Below, in pieces: positions 25,472 to 39,615 of a DNA stretch of 64,000 bases (position 1 is the stretch's first letter; every line of letters begins with the position of its first letter). Source of the DNA: Plasmodium malariae (lineage: Eukaryota; Apicomplexa; Aconoidasida; Haemosporida; Plasmodiidae); the NCBI RefSeq assembly GCF_900090045.1, contig NW_021638304.1, positions 1 through 64,000 of the forward strand, given 5' to 3'. The position numbers and the translations under genes were made by a program. The notes below the pieces were generated by a model. It ran no database searches and was not told the origin of the DNA. It was given only the letters and a program-made list of their open reading frames with translations.

Positions 25472-28400
25472 ATGTTCAAAAAAAGATATCTATGTTAATA
25501 ACAATTATAGTTGCAAATAAGTAAAATGAATTTTATTTTAAAAAATATAAAAAATAAAAGTGTTACTATAAAATGTTATTAATAAGTATATTGCATGTAC
25601 AATATATCTATAGGAACAATACTAGGATAACTATAAAAAGTTCTTACATAAAGAACCACGTGATATATTTTAACAAAGTAAAAAAGAATATATATGTGAA
25701 ATTAAAAGATAAATATATTACTCAAAATTATAAGTAATTAAAACAAAGAAAATATAAAAATACATTAATTTTTTTATTGAATAAACATTATCCATGTAAT
25801 TCTTGAATAGTGACATATTCAGGATACACAGTATTTATTATAGGTAATTCATTCATATAATATATATAAATGGACATGTACCAAAAAGAACAATTTAATA
25901 ATTAAATATGAGAAATATGAGCAGTTTCTGTAATGGAAAAAAGAATTATTATTACATTTGCTAAAATTTTGTAATAATAAGCGTATGTCATATATTATCG
26001 TAATATTAATATATATATAGTAATTTTTATACTATTATAATTATATTATTAAAAATATGATATATTTTAGAGCTATAATTTTAAAGGATAAGAGATAGAA
26101 CTATATAACTTTATATTAAGTAAATTATAAATAGAACAATGACATGTATTTTAATAGGATTTAATAATAATCATTAAAACAGCAATAATATTACTTATTT
26201 TACATTAAGACGATATGGATTAATATAACTTATTGTAATTTTAATGAAATGACTAATATATGTACGTTCATTATATAGTGTGTTTTCATTTTGCATTTAT
26301 GTGTACATATAAAGGTATACATGTAAAACTAACATCTATTTATCATAAAATAATTTTTTTTTACTATATTTTAATAAATAATATTCTTTAAAATTACATG
26401 AATTCTGAGAATATATCAACAATTATAAATTCTTGTGTGAAATAATATGAATTGTAAATTTAATTACATAAGTGGATTTTTATAATAATTTATATAACAA
26501 TTAATACATATTAAACAAAAAAGAATTATGTTATCTAAAGTTAATAAAAAACGTTAAATAGGACTGTTTTAATATAAAATTTTCATCTATATTTTGTTCT
26601 ACTCTCTATATATATATATCAATTATATTAGTATAACTTATGTGAAAAATACGTATGTTCAGCATATGTATTTTAATGATATATATTATTTTTTAAATAA
26701 ATAAATAATATATTCATAGTACTACGGAGAAATATTCAATGGCTCATACGAAATGTTATTAATCTTGTATTACTTTTAATTAAATATTATAAATAAAGTG
26801 TATTAGAATATGTTAACTTTCATAATATATTAGAACAAAAAAATTAATAACAAATTAATAAAAAAAATAAAAAGTTCATATATTTATAAAATAGCATAAA
26901 AAAAAAAAAAAAGATAAATGTGATTATACAAATATTTGAAAACAATTTTCATGTAGTTCTTCTACTATTCCTTCAAATATTTAGCAAAATCTTATATTCA
27001 TTAATATTTCTATATATTAGCCCACTATTTTATGTTTTTTATGTATTATGTTTATCAAATATGTAAATAACATATTAGAATACAACAATTTAAATACATA
27101 ATACCATTAAAAATAATAGAAAAAAATTTATGCATAATCCCCCTGTATATAGTTGTTAAACAATTTATTTTTAAAAGAAAACAATAGAATATAAACAATT
27201 ATAATATAAAAAGAGAGTAATAAACCAAAAAAATATATAGAACTAAACTCAAAATTTAAAAATAAATCAAACTAATAATTTTTTAGGATAAAATATTATT
27301 TAAACATTTATATAATGGATGAATTTATTATGTGAAGCAATAATTTACAAAAATTAATTTTTAATTAATATATATATATATATATATACATATTTTTTAT
27401 TTTCTCAGCAGTTTCTATCCCTTGTGAAGACGTTTCACCATAAGCATTAAAATTGGTAATAACATATTTACATTATAGTATAATAACCTATATTTTGGGT
27501 AATGCATTTAGTTTGTTTTGTAATTACATTCACAATTTCATGTCCTAAAAATTTATAAAATAATACGGCAGCTTTTTAATTTTGCATGCTAATTAAATAT
27601 TTATTAATATTGATAAAAATATATTTCCATTAGTTATCAATTAAAAAAAGATACAAAAAAAAAAAAAAAAATATAATATATTTTTAATCTATTTATTAAA
27701 ATATATCTACTAATATCTACCATAAAATAATTACGATGTCTAAATATTTTTTGTATTATTTAGTGTTGTAAATTATTCCACATACATGGAATTATAATAT
27801 TATAATATTTTCTAAAAAATTTTCTATACATCATCTTACTTTTTTAAAAAAACATAATATAATTTATTTTTGCTTAAGAATATCCTTATAATATTCAATA
27901 TTTCAAAAAAGTACCTGACGTTATTGATATTGATTAGTGTATCTTAATATGTATTTTAATTTTTAAATTAATTCCTGAGAAATCATATTAATAAGTGGAA
28001 ATATATATGAATTATAATTATATATTTAATAAATTATACTATTTTAAATCATTCAACGAAATAATAAATATCGTATATAATTAATTTTTAGGTAATTAAC
28101 ATACATATATATATAATATTAAAAGTTATATATAATTTTCAGTCGTATTTACTTTCCACAACTATTTAAACAATTTAGTAAAATTTATATAATATTAATT
28201 CCTCTCTGAGTAGTATCATAGTAAATATGAAGAAAAACTAAAATAATACTAATAATACAACAATGGTTTATATCAAAAATAAATAAAAAATATAACACAA
28301 AAGAAGGTATGTACTAATATACTAATAACAATTTCTTTTATAGATTATTTATTTTAAAAAAAAAGAAAAGAATAAAAAGAATTAATTATATTAATACAGG

Positions 28401-28845
28401 TAGTGTTATTTCTATATATGTGTCTTTGGTAAAAACAAAAAAAAGATATAATACTTATATTAATAATAATTTTTATATAGTAACTTTTATATCACTTATA
28501 TATAATTTTTTAATGATAGTTATTTAACTTTTTCTATATAAGGTTTGTATAAATTTTACACAAAAATAATTTCTCTACAGTGATTTAAAGTAAAAACAAT
28601 ATTAGAATATATCCTTAGTTGTAGTATATTTATATAAGGTAAAAAATATTGGAAGCATATAAAATGAATATTAATTTATTATATCATTTTTTAGTGCACA
28701 TATTTATTCTTAGTTCATAATTTTGTAATTTCTATTAATATTTATTATTTTAAAATTATGCTAATGATAAATAGAAGGATATATATTTTTATCTTTTTTT
28801 CAGTTTGTTATTTAAAACGAACTAAAGTAATAATGTAAAGTCAGT
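25472..28845. other. AT-rich intergenic DNA, no gene seen
   Basis: AT-rich sequence with TA runs (for example about 27367-27388) and A runs. I see no supported gene. The last several hundred bases are upstream of STP1 copy B. Confidence 0.6.
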
Positions 28846-31405
28846 ATGGAAGGTTGTGCTTCCCGGGTAATAGTTATTATTTTTTTAATACTAATAATTT
28901 TATGGATAAATTGTTTGCTTATAATAAAAAAGCAATAATACAACTAACACAAAAAATTAATGCTTAAAAAATTCCTAATAATTTTTTCGAATGTAGGACT
29001 ACAGTGGTTTAGGTTTTGCAGCAGGGCATTACCTTGTGAAACCAGAATTTAGACAAACTAAAAATCAAATTTTATCTGGCCTTGCTTCTTTAGGAAAAAA
29101 GATAATTAAAGAAGAATTCAGAAAAGAATGCTTAGAACTGACTAATTTTTTAATTGAGAAAAAGGATAAACCTCCACGATTTACTAATCCTAAGAGTTGG
29201 GTACCAGTACTTAGGAATTATTTTAAACATAAATTTGACAAGATTACTCAACATGGTGGATGTCCTATGATTTTTGATAAGAAAGAAAAAGATCTTCTAG
29301 AATTAAAATATGATGCACTAGATTTCTGTGAAAAAAATATATCATATAAAAATAAGCTAACTGCCTTCAAAAAGGGAAGTAATAAATATGACTGTAGTAA
29401 TGATACTCAGTGTATACAAGATTGTACAGAATATGAGACGTGGTTTATAAGTAAAAAGGAATATTTTGAGAGTAATAGAAATCTCGTTAGAGAAAGTTGC
29501 ACATCTAAAAGCTCTTCATCAGAATTTCCTACAAAACAATGCAACATAATGAATTCTAGAATGTTAAATAATATTCCTAAATGCCTACATAAGAAACCAC
29601 AGGAACCTACTCAAGCACCACCTAAAGAAAAAGTATTAACCGATCCAGAATTATATCAAGTTAATGCTATAGATTCGCCAGTATCTCAAGATCAAAGTAT
29701 ATCACAAGTGGAGTATCTACCTGACGGCGCATCTAATAGTCCATCTGAAGGACAATCAAACAGTTTGTCAGAGGATACACATTCAGATCCACCTCAACTA
29801 CAAACAGAATCCGAAGGAAACTCTGAGACAAGTTTAACTAACGTAACAGCAGATACACAATCTGGACACACTGAAATAGCCAAAGATCTTAAAAATTTGG
29901 CGCCTGCAGAGGAAAAAATACGCACTTCTACAGTACAGCCTTCAACTGTTCAAGATACAAAAACAGAAAGTATTACAGAACCTATTATGGTATCAACTAA
30001 ATCACTATATCCTGAAGCCCCTTCTCGTAGTACTGCAGACCCTAAAATTTATGGTAACATTAATTATATTTACTTTCATATTTTTGTAATAACTAAACAA
30101 ATTTATGTATGTATATATAAATTTAATTCAGTTCCAGTAGATAATTCACATAACCCATATGTATCATCGTTTTTAATAACATTTCTAATTATTATTGTGT
30201 CTTCCTTTTTTATAAAAGTAATATAAAATTAAGTATTAAAAACATTATAAATATTTGATAATTGTAATAATATAACTTTTAAGTATATTTCTTTTGTATT
30301 TTAGTACGCTCTAATGGGGAAGTTTAAAAAGAAGAAAAATATAAGAAGAAAAGTTAAATTCCTCAGAATACTACTACCTTCGCATTCTGTTAAAAAAGAC
30401 ATACTTTTATCAGATGATCATTTGGATCAGACGATACATGATGATGAAGAAATCATAAAAAAATTAAAAATACATGAACATAACACTATAAATAATACAA
30501 ATATGCTAAAGAGAAAAAAGGACAGATCCAAAACTATTATAGAAGTACATATGGAAGTACTTGAGGAATTCAGAAATGAAGAATGGGAATTAAAAAAAGG
30601 TGAATTTTTAGCAGTATGTCTAGAAGAATACAAATATGAAAAACATAGAACCTATCCTAATTTAATAAATTGTGATCAAATGGAAAATATTAAATGTAGC
30701 AATGATATTGAAGAAAAAAAAATTATATGGAATAAATGGATAGAAAAGCACAGAAATCTTTCTGAAAAATTGAAAAAAGAAGATTGGTTTAATAATTTGA
30801 AAAATGAATGGAAAAAAGAGAAAGCTATGGTAAATGAAACGGAAGAATTAAACAAGAAATATTTAAACGAAAATGAAAAAGGTTCACATTTAGAAAGGGA
30901 AAAAGATGCATGGAGAGGGTGGATATCAAACAGAGGTAAAATTGTAGAACATTATTTGGAACAGGACTGGTTAAAGGGATTAACAAATGAATTTGATAAT
31001 ATATTAGATGAATATGAAAATGAAGGAACTGAAAATAGTGTATCACTAATAAATATAGAAGAAATGGAACATAACAAAAGTTGCGAAGAATTATATAAGT
31101 ATATTAAAAAAAAATTATTATCAAAATTGTGTGTGCTTGTATTTATGACAATATTAGAGGAGTGCAAAAAAGAGAAAAATGTAGAAAATAAGGAATCATA
31201 TTTAGACAGTTCAATAAATGAATGTAATTCAGAAAAAAATTTAGATAGGAAATATCACATTATAGAAAATGTTGTTGAAAAGGGAAACAATGTTTTGGAA
31301 AATAGTGAAAATACTGAAATTTTTGATTATAAGGAAGAAAATAATTTTACAGATGAAATAAAGGATTGGATAGGAGAAGATGATATATATGTAAATTCTA
31401 TATAA
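28846..31405 (+). CDS. STP1: STP1 protein, intact copy B
   Basis: Four-exon gene of about 754 residues. Exon 1 (28846-28866) encodes MEGCASR; exon 2 (28997-30053) starts DYSGLGFAAG; exon 3 (30132-30217, 86 bp) carries the membrane span; exon 4 (30305-31405) starts YALMGKFKKKKN. All joints are GT-AG and in frame. The intron between exons 2 and 3 has no stop codon in the coding frame, so a plain ORF reads through it to 30226. The ectodomain has the family cysteines (EECLEL, HGGCPMIF, LDFCEKN, DCSNDTQCIQDC, ESCTSK, KQCNIM, PKCLHK) and a Ser/Thr/Pro/Gln-rich stalk. The cytoplasmic domain repeats the Trp motifs (EEWELKKGEF, WNKWIEKHRN, DWFNNLKNEW, DAWRGWIS, DWLKGL, KDWIGED). It is clearly more diverged from copies A and C than these are from each other, and lies on the opposite strand. 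Probable surface antigen; function unknown. Confidence 0.9.
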
Positions 31406-33762
31406 ACTATGAATAAAGTAGACTAATACGATTAATTAATACAAAACAACAACCTATAAAATGGTAAGGACATGGTCAAAAGGTATCATAACGATATTAC
31501 AATGAAAACATATTAAGTCAATGAAGCGCATATCTTAAAATTTTGGATACATTAGGGAAACAAAAAAAAAAAAAAAATGAAATAAATTATCAAGCACTGT
31601 ATATAACGAATAAATATAATTTTGTGACATAAACAGTATTTTTTATGACAAAATGTTATTAATTATAATTGTCCTATTTAAAAAATATTCTATAATTTAT
31701 GATCTTTAAAAGTTCACCATGCATATTCGCATTAACTTAAAGGCACCATAAAAATATATTTTGTTATAATTATGGTGGTCTCTAATTAATATATACGTAT
31801 ATTTCACTTGATATGATTAAATAAATAAATATATATTTATTTATATGATTGAAAAGCATGCTATGAAATGTTTCCGTAAAAATAACGCTACCAAAATAGT
31901 TGAGCCCAATTGTTTTAAAAAGTTGCAAAAAAAGGAAATCAAATTTTATTTTAATTTTCTAACGCGCTAAAAATATATTTCCGATTATAAATAATAGAAA
32001 AATAGAGTAATCTACAGAAGTAAATTATTATAAGAAAATACATTTAAACACTATTTTTCGTTTTTCCTATATTAAGTAATAATTACTAAATCCTAAATTA
32101 TTAACGCATATTTATGTTGTATATATTTACATGTATCATTTATTTCTATTGTAGATACAGCTCTACAAATCGAAATAAATTATTTAAGAAAAAAATAAGA
32201 AAAGTTATAAAAAGTAATTCTTATTTTATTTTCCTTATATAATATTGCATTTGAAACTATTAAATTTTTTTCTGTGCTATATGTTCTATGTATACAAAAT
32301 AATTTCTCTACGATATCTTAATCATACTGACGTCTTTACACAAAATTAAATATATATTTTAATGGAAGGTTACAAATACTGGTATGTTTGTAAACATATG
32401 CAATGAATGTATCTTTCTACTTGTTTTTATAGTTGTATGTGGGAAGATGCTAAATTAACATATATTTATGGTTTTATAATTTGTTCATAGGAAACAATTT
32501 TCTATGTTATGAAAAATATAGAAGCAAAATATATATTTGTAAAATGGTATTATTATACACTTTTTGTATTGTCAAAATATGAGGGTTAATAATTTTTTTT
32601 TTTTCTTCTTTTATTCTTTCGTTTTTGCTTATTATTTTATATATGTTTTTTTTCTGTGCCAGTATGAGTTAAAATTCCTTTTTCTGAATATTCAAAGTTT
32701 AGAAAATAAAACGGTTTTTATTATAATAATTTCTAATAGAATTGCTCTTAAAATTGCACTTATGTTTATATCATGGAATAAAATATTATATATTTTTTTG
32801 GGTACATTGGATTAAATTTTGAATTATAATATTTACTTTTTCTTTTTCATTTTTTTGGATACAAATAATTGTATTAATATCTTTAATGATGAACTTTTTG
32901 TAGTTTATTCTTATACACTTACTATGTACTACTCTAATACTTAATATATATTACCAATAAAAAAATCCAGCAACACGTTTAATATTTCTTCTGCTCTATG
33001 TATATAATATTTAATATATATATATAAAAACTGTGTTCTACAGATACAAAGTTATTTTATCCAAAAGAACTGATCAAATATGAATATATACTTTTTTCTT
33101 TTTGAAAAACGAAATAGTTTGAGTACTGATTATTATATAATATTTAATCATAATTTGATAAGTATATTTATATGTAAAAAAAAAAAAAAAAAAAATGTAG
33201 GTTTTTATTTCGCGAGTTACATCAATTTTTTTTACTAACGATAAATTGTGCTAATTTAAGGGCTAAATTACTAGTTCCAAATAAATTCAATAAATTCAAA
33301 TTTATTTTTACTTTAAATATAACTATAATATATCTCAAAAGTGTTATGCTTTAAAACACATAATAAGAAGTTAGGGTACAATTTCATGAGTATAATTAAA
33401 TAAAATTAAAATGCTCTGCCAATATACGCATTTGAATTGTGGTACATTAGAATCTTAAACTATTCTTAGGTAGGAAAGTTTTAGTTCTTTTTTCCATGTA
33501 TAAAACAAATATTATTGCAAGTTCAAATTAAATTTATTAAAAAAAAAAATTAAATAAATACAAAAAAAGTATTTGACAAAAAGTTAGAAAAAATAAATTA
33601 TTATAAAAGGACAAATAAACAAATATATATAAAAAGTTAAAAATAAAAGTGTCTATATTTTATTTATGCTCCTCTTTTTATTCTTTGATCTTTATTATTT
33701 CTACTTAATAGATGTGATTATATAATCCAATTTTGTGGGCTTCTTAATATCTTTGATATATA
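31406..33762. other. AT-rich spacer between STP1-B and pir, no gene seen
   Basis: The facing 3' ends of STP1-B and the pir gene flank this spacer. It is AT-rich with A/T homopolymers (for example about 33178-33196). The plus-strand ORF 32564-32815 is dominated by Phe and Ile runs and has no exon context. A frame at 32435-32584 (+) with one stop looks weakly coding but is not assigned. Confidence 0.6.
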
Positions 33763-35612
33763 TCAGTTGATATTCCGTAAATCATTTGATGAATGAAGTT
33801 CATCTTCTACATTTACTACGTTAAATCTTCTCCTGTCAGAATGTCTATAAGTACGTTTTAAGAAGCGTCTTGGTCGTTTGCGTGTACTTAAATCGGTAAA
33901 ATCAAGTCTATACCTTTGTTTTCTTTTTCTATGTCTACATAAACGTGATCCGAAGGGAGTGAACTAATATATATATGAAAGTAAAAAACATATATAATAT
34001 GTTTATTTCACAATTACAATATTTTAAGAAAAATATGTTATAAATGGTAACTAATAATGTATACATACAGCAAAAAATAATTTTGTATTTACTTTAAAAA
34101 AAAGGTAAAATATAAAAATAATTCCCATTACTAGAGTAACTCCTGTAGAAATACGGACAAAAATGTTGTTTAATATATTTGATTCATAAATTGATCTTTT
34201 CCTTATTCTTTCACGATATACTCTTAATTTTTCAGTAGTCCATCCATTTTTAATATCCAAAGTATACTTCTCTGTACCTTCTATTTTTTTAGCATGACCA
34301 CCTTCAATCAGTTCTTCCATAAAATTGCACATTGCTAATTCAGCTTCTTTTTTATTTTTACTCGAACATTTTAATTGTCCGGTTGCAGCAATTTTCCATC
34401 TAAAATTATCAGATGCGTCTTTCATAGGAGATACAACTTGTTTTACTTCGGCTCTATCAGAATCTCCTTCTTTTCCTTTTGCATCAAGTTGACCTTGTAA
34501 TGCAGGTCTTCTTGATGGATCTCCTCCTGTTTGATCTGCCCTGGACTCTGAAATCGCACTACCTGAAGAGGATCCACTAACAGATGCTCTTGATCCATCA
34601 TTTCCAGCTGTAGGCGCACTTCTAGTTAACATGACAGATGCTGCTAATAAATTACAATGTTGACGTCTCTTTTCACCTGGTGTAAGTTCGTGATTATCTA
34701 GATAATGGCATGTGCCATAAGTAATTGTGTTCAACGTTTCTAGATCTGATACCATAGAATTTAATTCTTCTTCATCAAAATTAGCTGTAATACTATTTAG
34801 CCCATCACAACTTCCATTGCCTTTAGATAGAAATGCAGATAAGATTTCACTCGGATCAAACTCATCTTTACAACTTAAAAAATAATTGTCGCATACTGAT
34901 TTTCCATACCAACAACAAGAATCCTTCCAATTGTTATATATATCACTGATAGATTTAAGGTATTCTTTATATTTATCATTCGTACACTTATTACAATTTT
35001 CACTAGTTTTAATAGTGTTATAATTTTTAAAATAATCATACAAATACTTCTCTTCGACTTTATAATTCAATCCCTGCAAATTCTTAATATCAAATCTATA
35101 TGAACAATCACTCCTTTTGTAATGAGAGAAAAGATCAAACTGTAATTTATTAAATTTATTAATAACATCTTCGATATCATTATTTGATGCACCTTCTTTA
35201 AACAAATTCCATATTTCTTGATATACCCAGTTTCTATAGTGCGAACAATATTCCTTACTTTTTTTCAATTTATCCTTATCAAACACATATTTTAAAAGTT
35301 TTGATACTTTTTTACAAAGTGTAACATATTTTTCTTTGTGAGTAGAATTTATTCCTTCAAATTCAGTACAATGTTGGCCATCAGTCACATCTTTAACTTC
35401 ATCATCCAATTCTTTATATATATTATACGGTTTTGAATCCTTAAAAATTTTTTCCTGAAAATTGAAAGTATAAAATGAATTATTCATGTACTAAAATATT
35501 TCTTACAAAGATTTATTTTTTTCATGTTACATGTGAAAAGTGACAACTTAATATAGTATCATTATCATTATTTCAACTAAAAATGAAAATATACATAATC
35601 TACAGCTTCCAT
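33763..35612 (-). CDS. pir: PIR protein with Arg/Ser/Gly-rich spacer
   Basis: Three-exon gene. Exon 2 (34093-35490) and exon 3 (33763-33963, 66 residues and stop) are well supported; exon 1 is my proposal at 35595-35612 (MEAVDY, followed by GTATAT), giving about 538 residues. Exon 2 starts after ATTTTAG and reads YMNNSFYTFNFQEKIF, then the pir-type YNIYKELDDE and a cysteine-rich region (TLCKKVS, EYCSHYRNW, DCSYRF, NCNKCTN, DSCCWYGKSVCD, LSCKDEF, GTCHYLD). Next comes a 60-residue Ser/Gly/Arg-rich spacer, a globular piece (NFRWKIAATGQLKCSSKNKK and on) and a membrane span near exon 2 residues 436-464. Exon 3 starts FTPFGSRLCR and is very basic (KRPRRFLKRTYRHSDRRRF). Established knowledge: pir is the largest multigene family of Plasmodium, encoding variable proteins of infected red cells. 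The exon 1 choice and spacer are the uncertain or unusual parts. Confidence 0.83.
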
Positions 35613-38600
35613 TTCTATAATTTTCTTTCCCTCTTACAATGTATATACTAAATTATATAATTAAAACTGTATATATATATATATATATATATTTACGTAT
35701 AAATAATGACGACATATTTACAATTATCACATTTCGAGCATTTTCTTTTTTTATTAGTAATTACATCCATTTACATATTTCTTAAAGAAATGTTAAACTA
35801 ATTTATTTTATAAAACAAATTATAACTGTATCTTTTTTATTACATTAATATTGTTCATTAAAACCGAAATAACTTTAACATTTATGCGGTATAATGGTAA
35901 ATAGTAAAAGAGAAAGAATGTATTATAGAAACAATTTATTCTCTCTCTCTATATATATATACATAAGTAATTAATTCTTATTATCTAATTTTCTTTAATT
36001 GAAAATATAAATGTTAATATAAAAAATAAAAAATTGTAATACCCTATCATATATTTTTGTTTTCAAGGATTTTTATACTTTTAAATATTTATATATATCT
36101 AAATATGGTATTCCATCAAAATTACTAAATTTCCTTGTTTAGAAGTTATTTTTCTATTCGTGAATATAATCATCACTCCATTAAAACTATATCTTCTACT
36201 CTATATATGCGCATTACCATAATTAACCGAGTTCATATTAGAAAAATTATAAAAATGTAATTAAAAAGAGAAATATTAAGAAAAAAAGAAAAGAAACACA
36301 AACAAATAAACTTTTTTTAATGACAAAAAATTTCACTTAGAAAATTTATTTTACTTATAATTCCACTATTTAGGTAATCTATATTTAACGGAAATACAAA
36401 TTATTTACCTCTATTAATGACCACAATATACTGTAAGTCGATATTGTTTTTTTTGTTTCATTATTACAGTTCACATATTATATATTATGTTGTACATCAA
36501 TGCGCATATGAATAAAATGAACTAATCAGATCAATCATTTTTAATAAAAATTTTAATGTGTTCATTCGCTTAAAAAGAAGGTTAAAAACATTTTTATTTT
36601 TCCCGCATAATAAAAATATTATTTTGAAGATAATTAAAAGGCAAATAGCATAATTCAAATATAGTTTAATATTAAATTTTGGAAATATATTTGCAATATT
36701 TATTTAATTTTTCGTAGAAACTAAAAAAATATTTAAAACGAACATTATTATGAGGCACAATTTGTATGGATTATTTAATACTTTTTATACATTTTCTTTT
36801 GTTTAATGATAAATGAACTAAAATATAATTTATTATATCAGTAAATTAAGAAAATATTAGAGAATGTTTTCTTATTTTTTTAAATACATATATAATATAT
36901 ATATATATAACATTTTGTGTTTTAAAAATAAAAACGTATAAAATATTGCAATTAGGGCATAAGTTAATTATTAGCATGTTTTAATAAAATTATAACACAT
37001 AAAAATTAAGAAAATAACATTACAAACTATATTGTATATATTAATATACACGGAAAGAAGATTTATTTTCTGTCAATTTTATGCATAAGAGAAAATAAAT
37101 ATTTTTTATGTTACATATTACATTTATATTTTATATAATTTCATTTTATTTTTTGTTTTTTTGTTTGCATAACTTGCTGGTTCGCATACTATGCCTTTGT
37201 TTTGCTACATAAATAAATTATTTTATTATGCTAATATTAATATAACTTGTTTAAGTGCAAAATAAAAATGCGAATAAACGTATGTTTTCTTAATGAAGTT
37301 TCTTTAGAAAAAAGAATAAAACTTATAATAATACTTCCTTATACATTGAATAAAAAAAAATAATAGTATTGTATGTATTTTCAAAAGGTATCATATGTTA
37401 ATTTTTATTTATATTGTTCTTATAATTTACTTATTATGTTATATACTTTCTTTCGTTAGAGGTATTAACAGCTGTAAGATTACCTTATTGTCACTCATGA
37501 GATTACACAGAATTACCTAATAATATAATAGTGGACATTGCATAATGTAAATAAAATGCTTTAATTATTTTTGTTGAAATATATCTTCCTTAATTTCATT
37601 TTAGAAAGTTTTTTCTTATTATGTTAGATTATTTAGTTCATATTTTGCGAATCTCCATATGTTAAATTCCATAAATTATACGCTTCGTAATTTCTAATCA
37701 TAGTCATCATATAATTACCATTAGATATGCAAAATATTTTTATAATCCCCGCTTATTTTTATTTATTACTTTAAATATATTATACTTCAATATATTATGT
37801 ATACCAAGTGAACCAATTAATCCTTTAATTTATTAATATTTAAGTTAAAAATTCTTCTCAGTCTTATTCCTGTTCTTGCTGTACTTTTTAGTTTAAAGTT
37901 AACTTGAAAGGACAATGATAACATTTTCTATATTCTCGAATGTAGGTAGTTATATACAGAATTTATTTTTAGAAAAATGTGCAAACAATTATTAATTACT
38001 TAACATTTTTCATGTTCCAAAGTAGATAATATTTTATGAAAAAAAGTAATACGTTCGAAAAATATCCAAATTTAATATTTTTTCCAAAAAATCCTTATCT
38101 GCTGATCATATATAATATAGTATTACTTATTATCTATTTGTTTAAAAATAAAATATTTAAAAAAAAAAAGTATCCATTTTTGTTAGCTATTTCGTATGTT
38201 CAGTTTAAATGTAAATATAGATATACTCTTGGGATGACCAAATTATAATATTACTCAGCAGTTAAAATAACACATATATTTAGAGAACTATTAGATATAC
38301 CCTTATTATTAATGTTTTATATACATTTTTGTCGAACATTAATTTGAAAAAATATAAAAAAAAAAAAAATTAATTTATGAATTTATTAAATTAAAAAATA
38401 CGTTACATGTAACATTTTCTTTAATTGAATGATTGTGTTAAAGGAGTATATTTTCCATATAATTCATTCATTTAAATTTACTGTTTCAAATTATATTATT
38501 TGGTATTATAAACTACTTTAGTGCATACAATTAAGCGTAAATAATTCATAAATATTTCATTTATTTGTTAAATATTTACGAAGTCAATAAATAGATATAT

Positions 38601-39324
38601 AAAATTATATGCATATACTTTTGGTCAAATGAATGGATAAACAAATAAAACACTAATGTAACTCAATTATATAACACCTTTTAATAAATACTTTATATTC
38701 CTATATATCTTCTACTAAAGATATATTAAAAAAATATATTATATTACTTCACCTTTTCACCAATTGCGAAATTTTTTGTAGTTCATTAGAGGTTTAAGAA
38801 ATATTTTTTCAAAGTTTAATCGGAGTAATAATCTTTTGTAAATACGTAACAGATATGATGATAAAAAGACTCGTACTATTGCATTTTATATAATCATAAA
38901 ATATATAAATTATCACAAAAGTGTTAAATTTATTAGTTTATTAACTTCTTATATTTCAGGATATCACTAATAATATATATAATGTATTTTACATATTAAT
39001 ACCATACAGGGAAAACAAAGCGCGCAATAGACATACATACATTTCTTGTAAAATATTTATGCACAAAAACGTATTAATTTAAAATGCATATATATATATG
39101 CTATTATTCTAAATTTAAAATTCTATAGAATATTGGACGAGTAAATTGATAAACAGTCCAGGGGATATATTACATTATGCTTATTAATTAAATAATTTTT
39201 TGTGTATGGAGAGATGGAATGAAAAATTCTGTATATAAGAATAAATATAAAAGTCAAAACACTTGAAGAATAATTAACTAATATTCCATTAATCATTCCC
39301 ATAATTAGAATTCTCTAATACGTT
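35613..39324. other. AT-rich intergenic DNA, no gene seen
   Basis: Upstream of the pir gene, with a TA run at 35670-35692 and others near 36895-36910. The plus-strand ORF at 38036-38248 (70 codons) is Lys/Ile/Leu/Phe-rich with no intron partner or motif and I do not accept it as a gene. Confidence 0.6.
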
Positions 39325-39327
39325 TAT

Positions 39328-39615
39328 TTAGACGATGCTAATATATATACATTACACTCACTAGAAAAAGGTAAAGAAATAACTCAATCCAAAAATTAAT
39401 TTAAAAAAAATAAGGATACTCCTTATACAATAAAACAACTGGCACATATTATTAACAAAATAGGGCTTTTGTTGTTTCTAATTCGATAATCATGGCAAAC
39501 TGCATGAAATATTCAACATATTTAATATACTATTAGTGAAGCATCAAAAGAATAGCACAGTTCTGAGGAGTATATAAAAAATATGCTTTCCAATATTTAA
39601 GCCAAAATTAATTAA
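39328..39615 (+). pseudogene. One-frame coding fossil, coiled-coil-like, unassigned
   Basis: A single frame of about 95 codons reads like protein apart from six internal stops, each one base away from a sense codon. Segments include LDDANIYTLHSLEKGKEITQ, FKKNKDTPYTIKQLAHIINK, YTISEASKE and HSSEEYIKNMLSNI. Residue use (Glu, Asp, Thr, Ser, His) and the shared frame argue for a decayed gene rather than chance. The charged, helical look recalls long merozoite coiled-coil proteins such as reticulocyte-binding proteins, but that is a guess. No start exon was found. Confidence 0.45.

Noticed and set aside
32373..32584. MEGYKY followed by a GT, then an acceptor at about 32433 and an open stretch, resembling an STP1 5' end
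   Set aside because: The first codons match MEGCASR only in part, the following stretch has no STP1 motif and contains a stop.
32564..32815. 83-codon plus-strand ORF (YCQNMRVNNFFFFF...)
   Set aside because: Dominated by Phe/Ile/Tyr from T-rich DNA, no splice partner, no family motif; treated as chance.
33370..33382. AGTTAGGGTAC and other single GGG-containing words as telomere repeats
   Set aside because: Single units without tandem neighbours are expected by chance.
38036..38248. 70-codon plus-strand ORF
   Set aside because: Lys/Ile/Leu-rich translation of AT-rich DNA with no signal exon, RxL motif or conserved neighbour.
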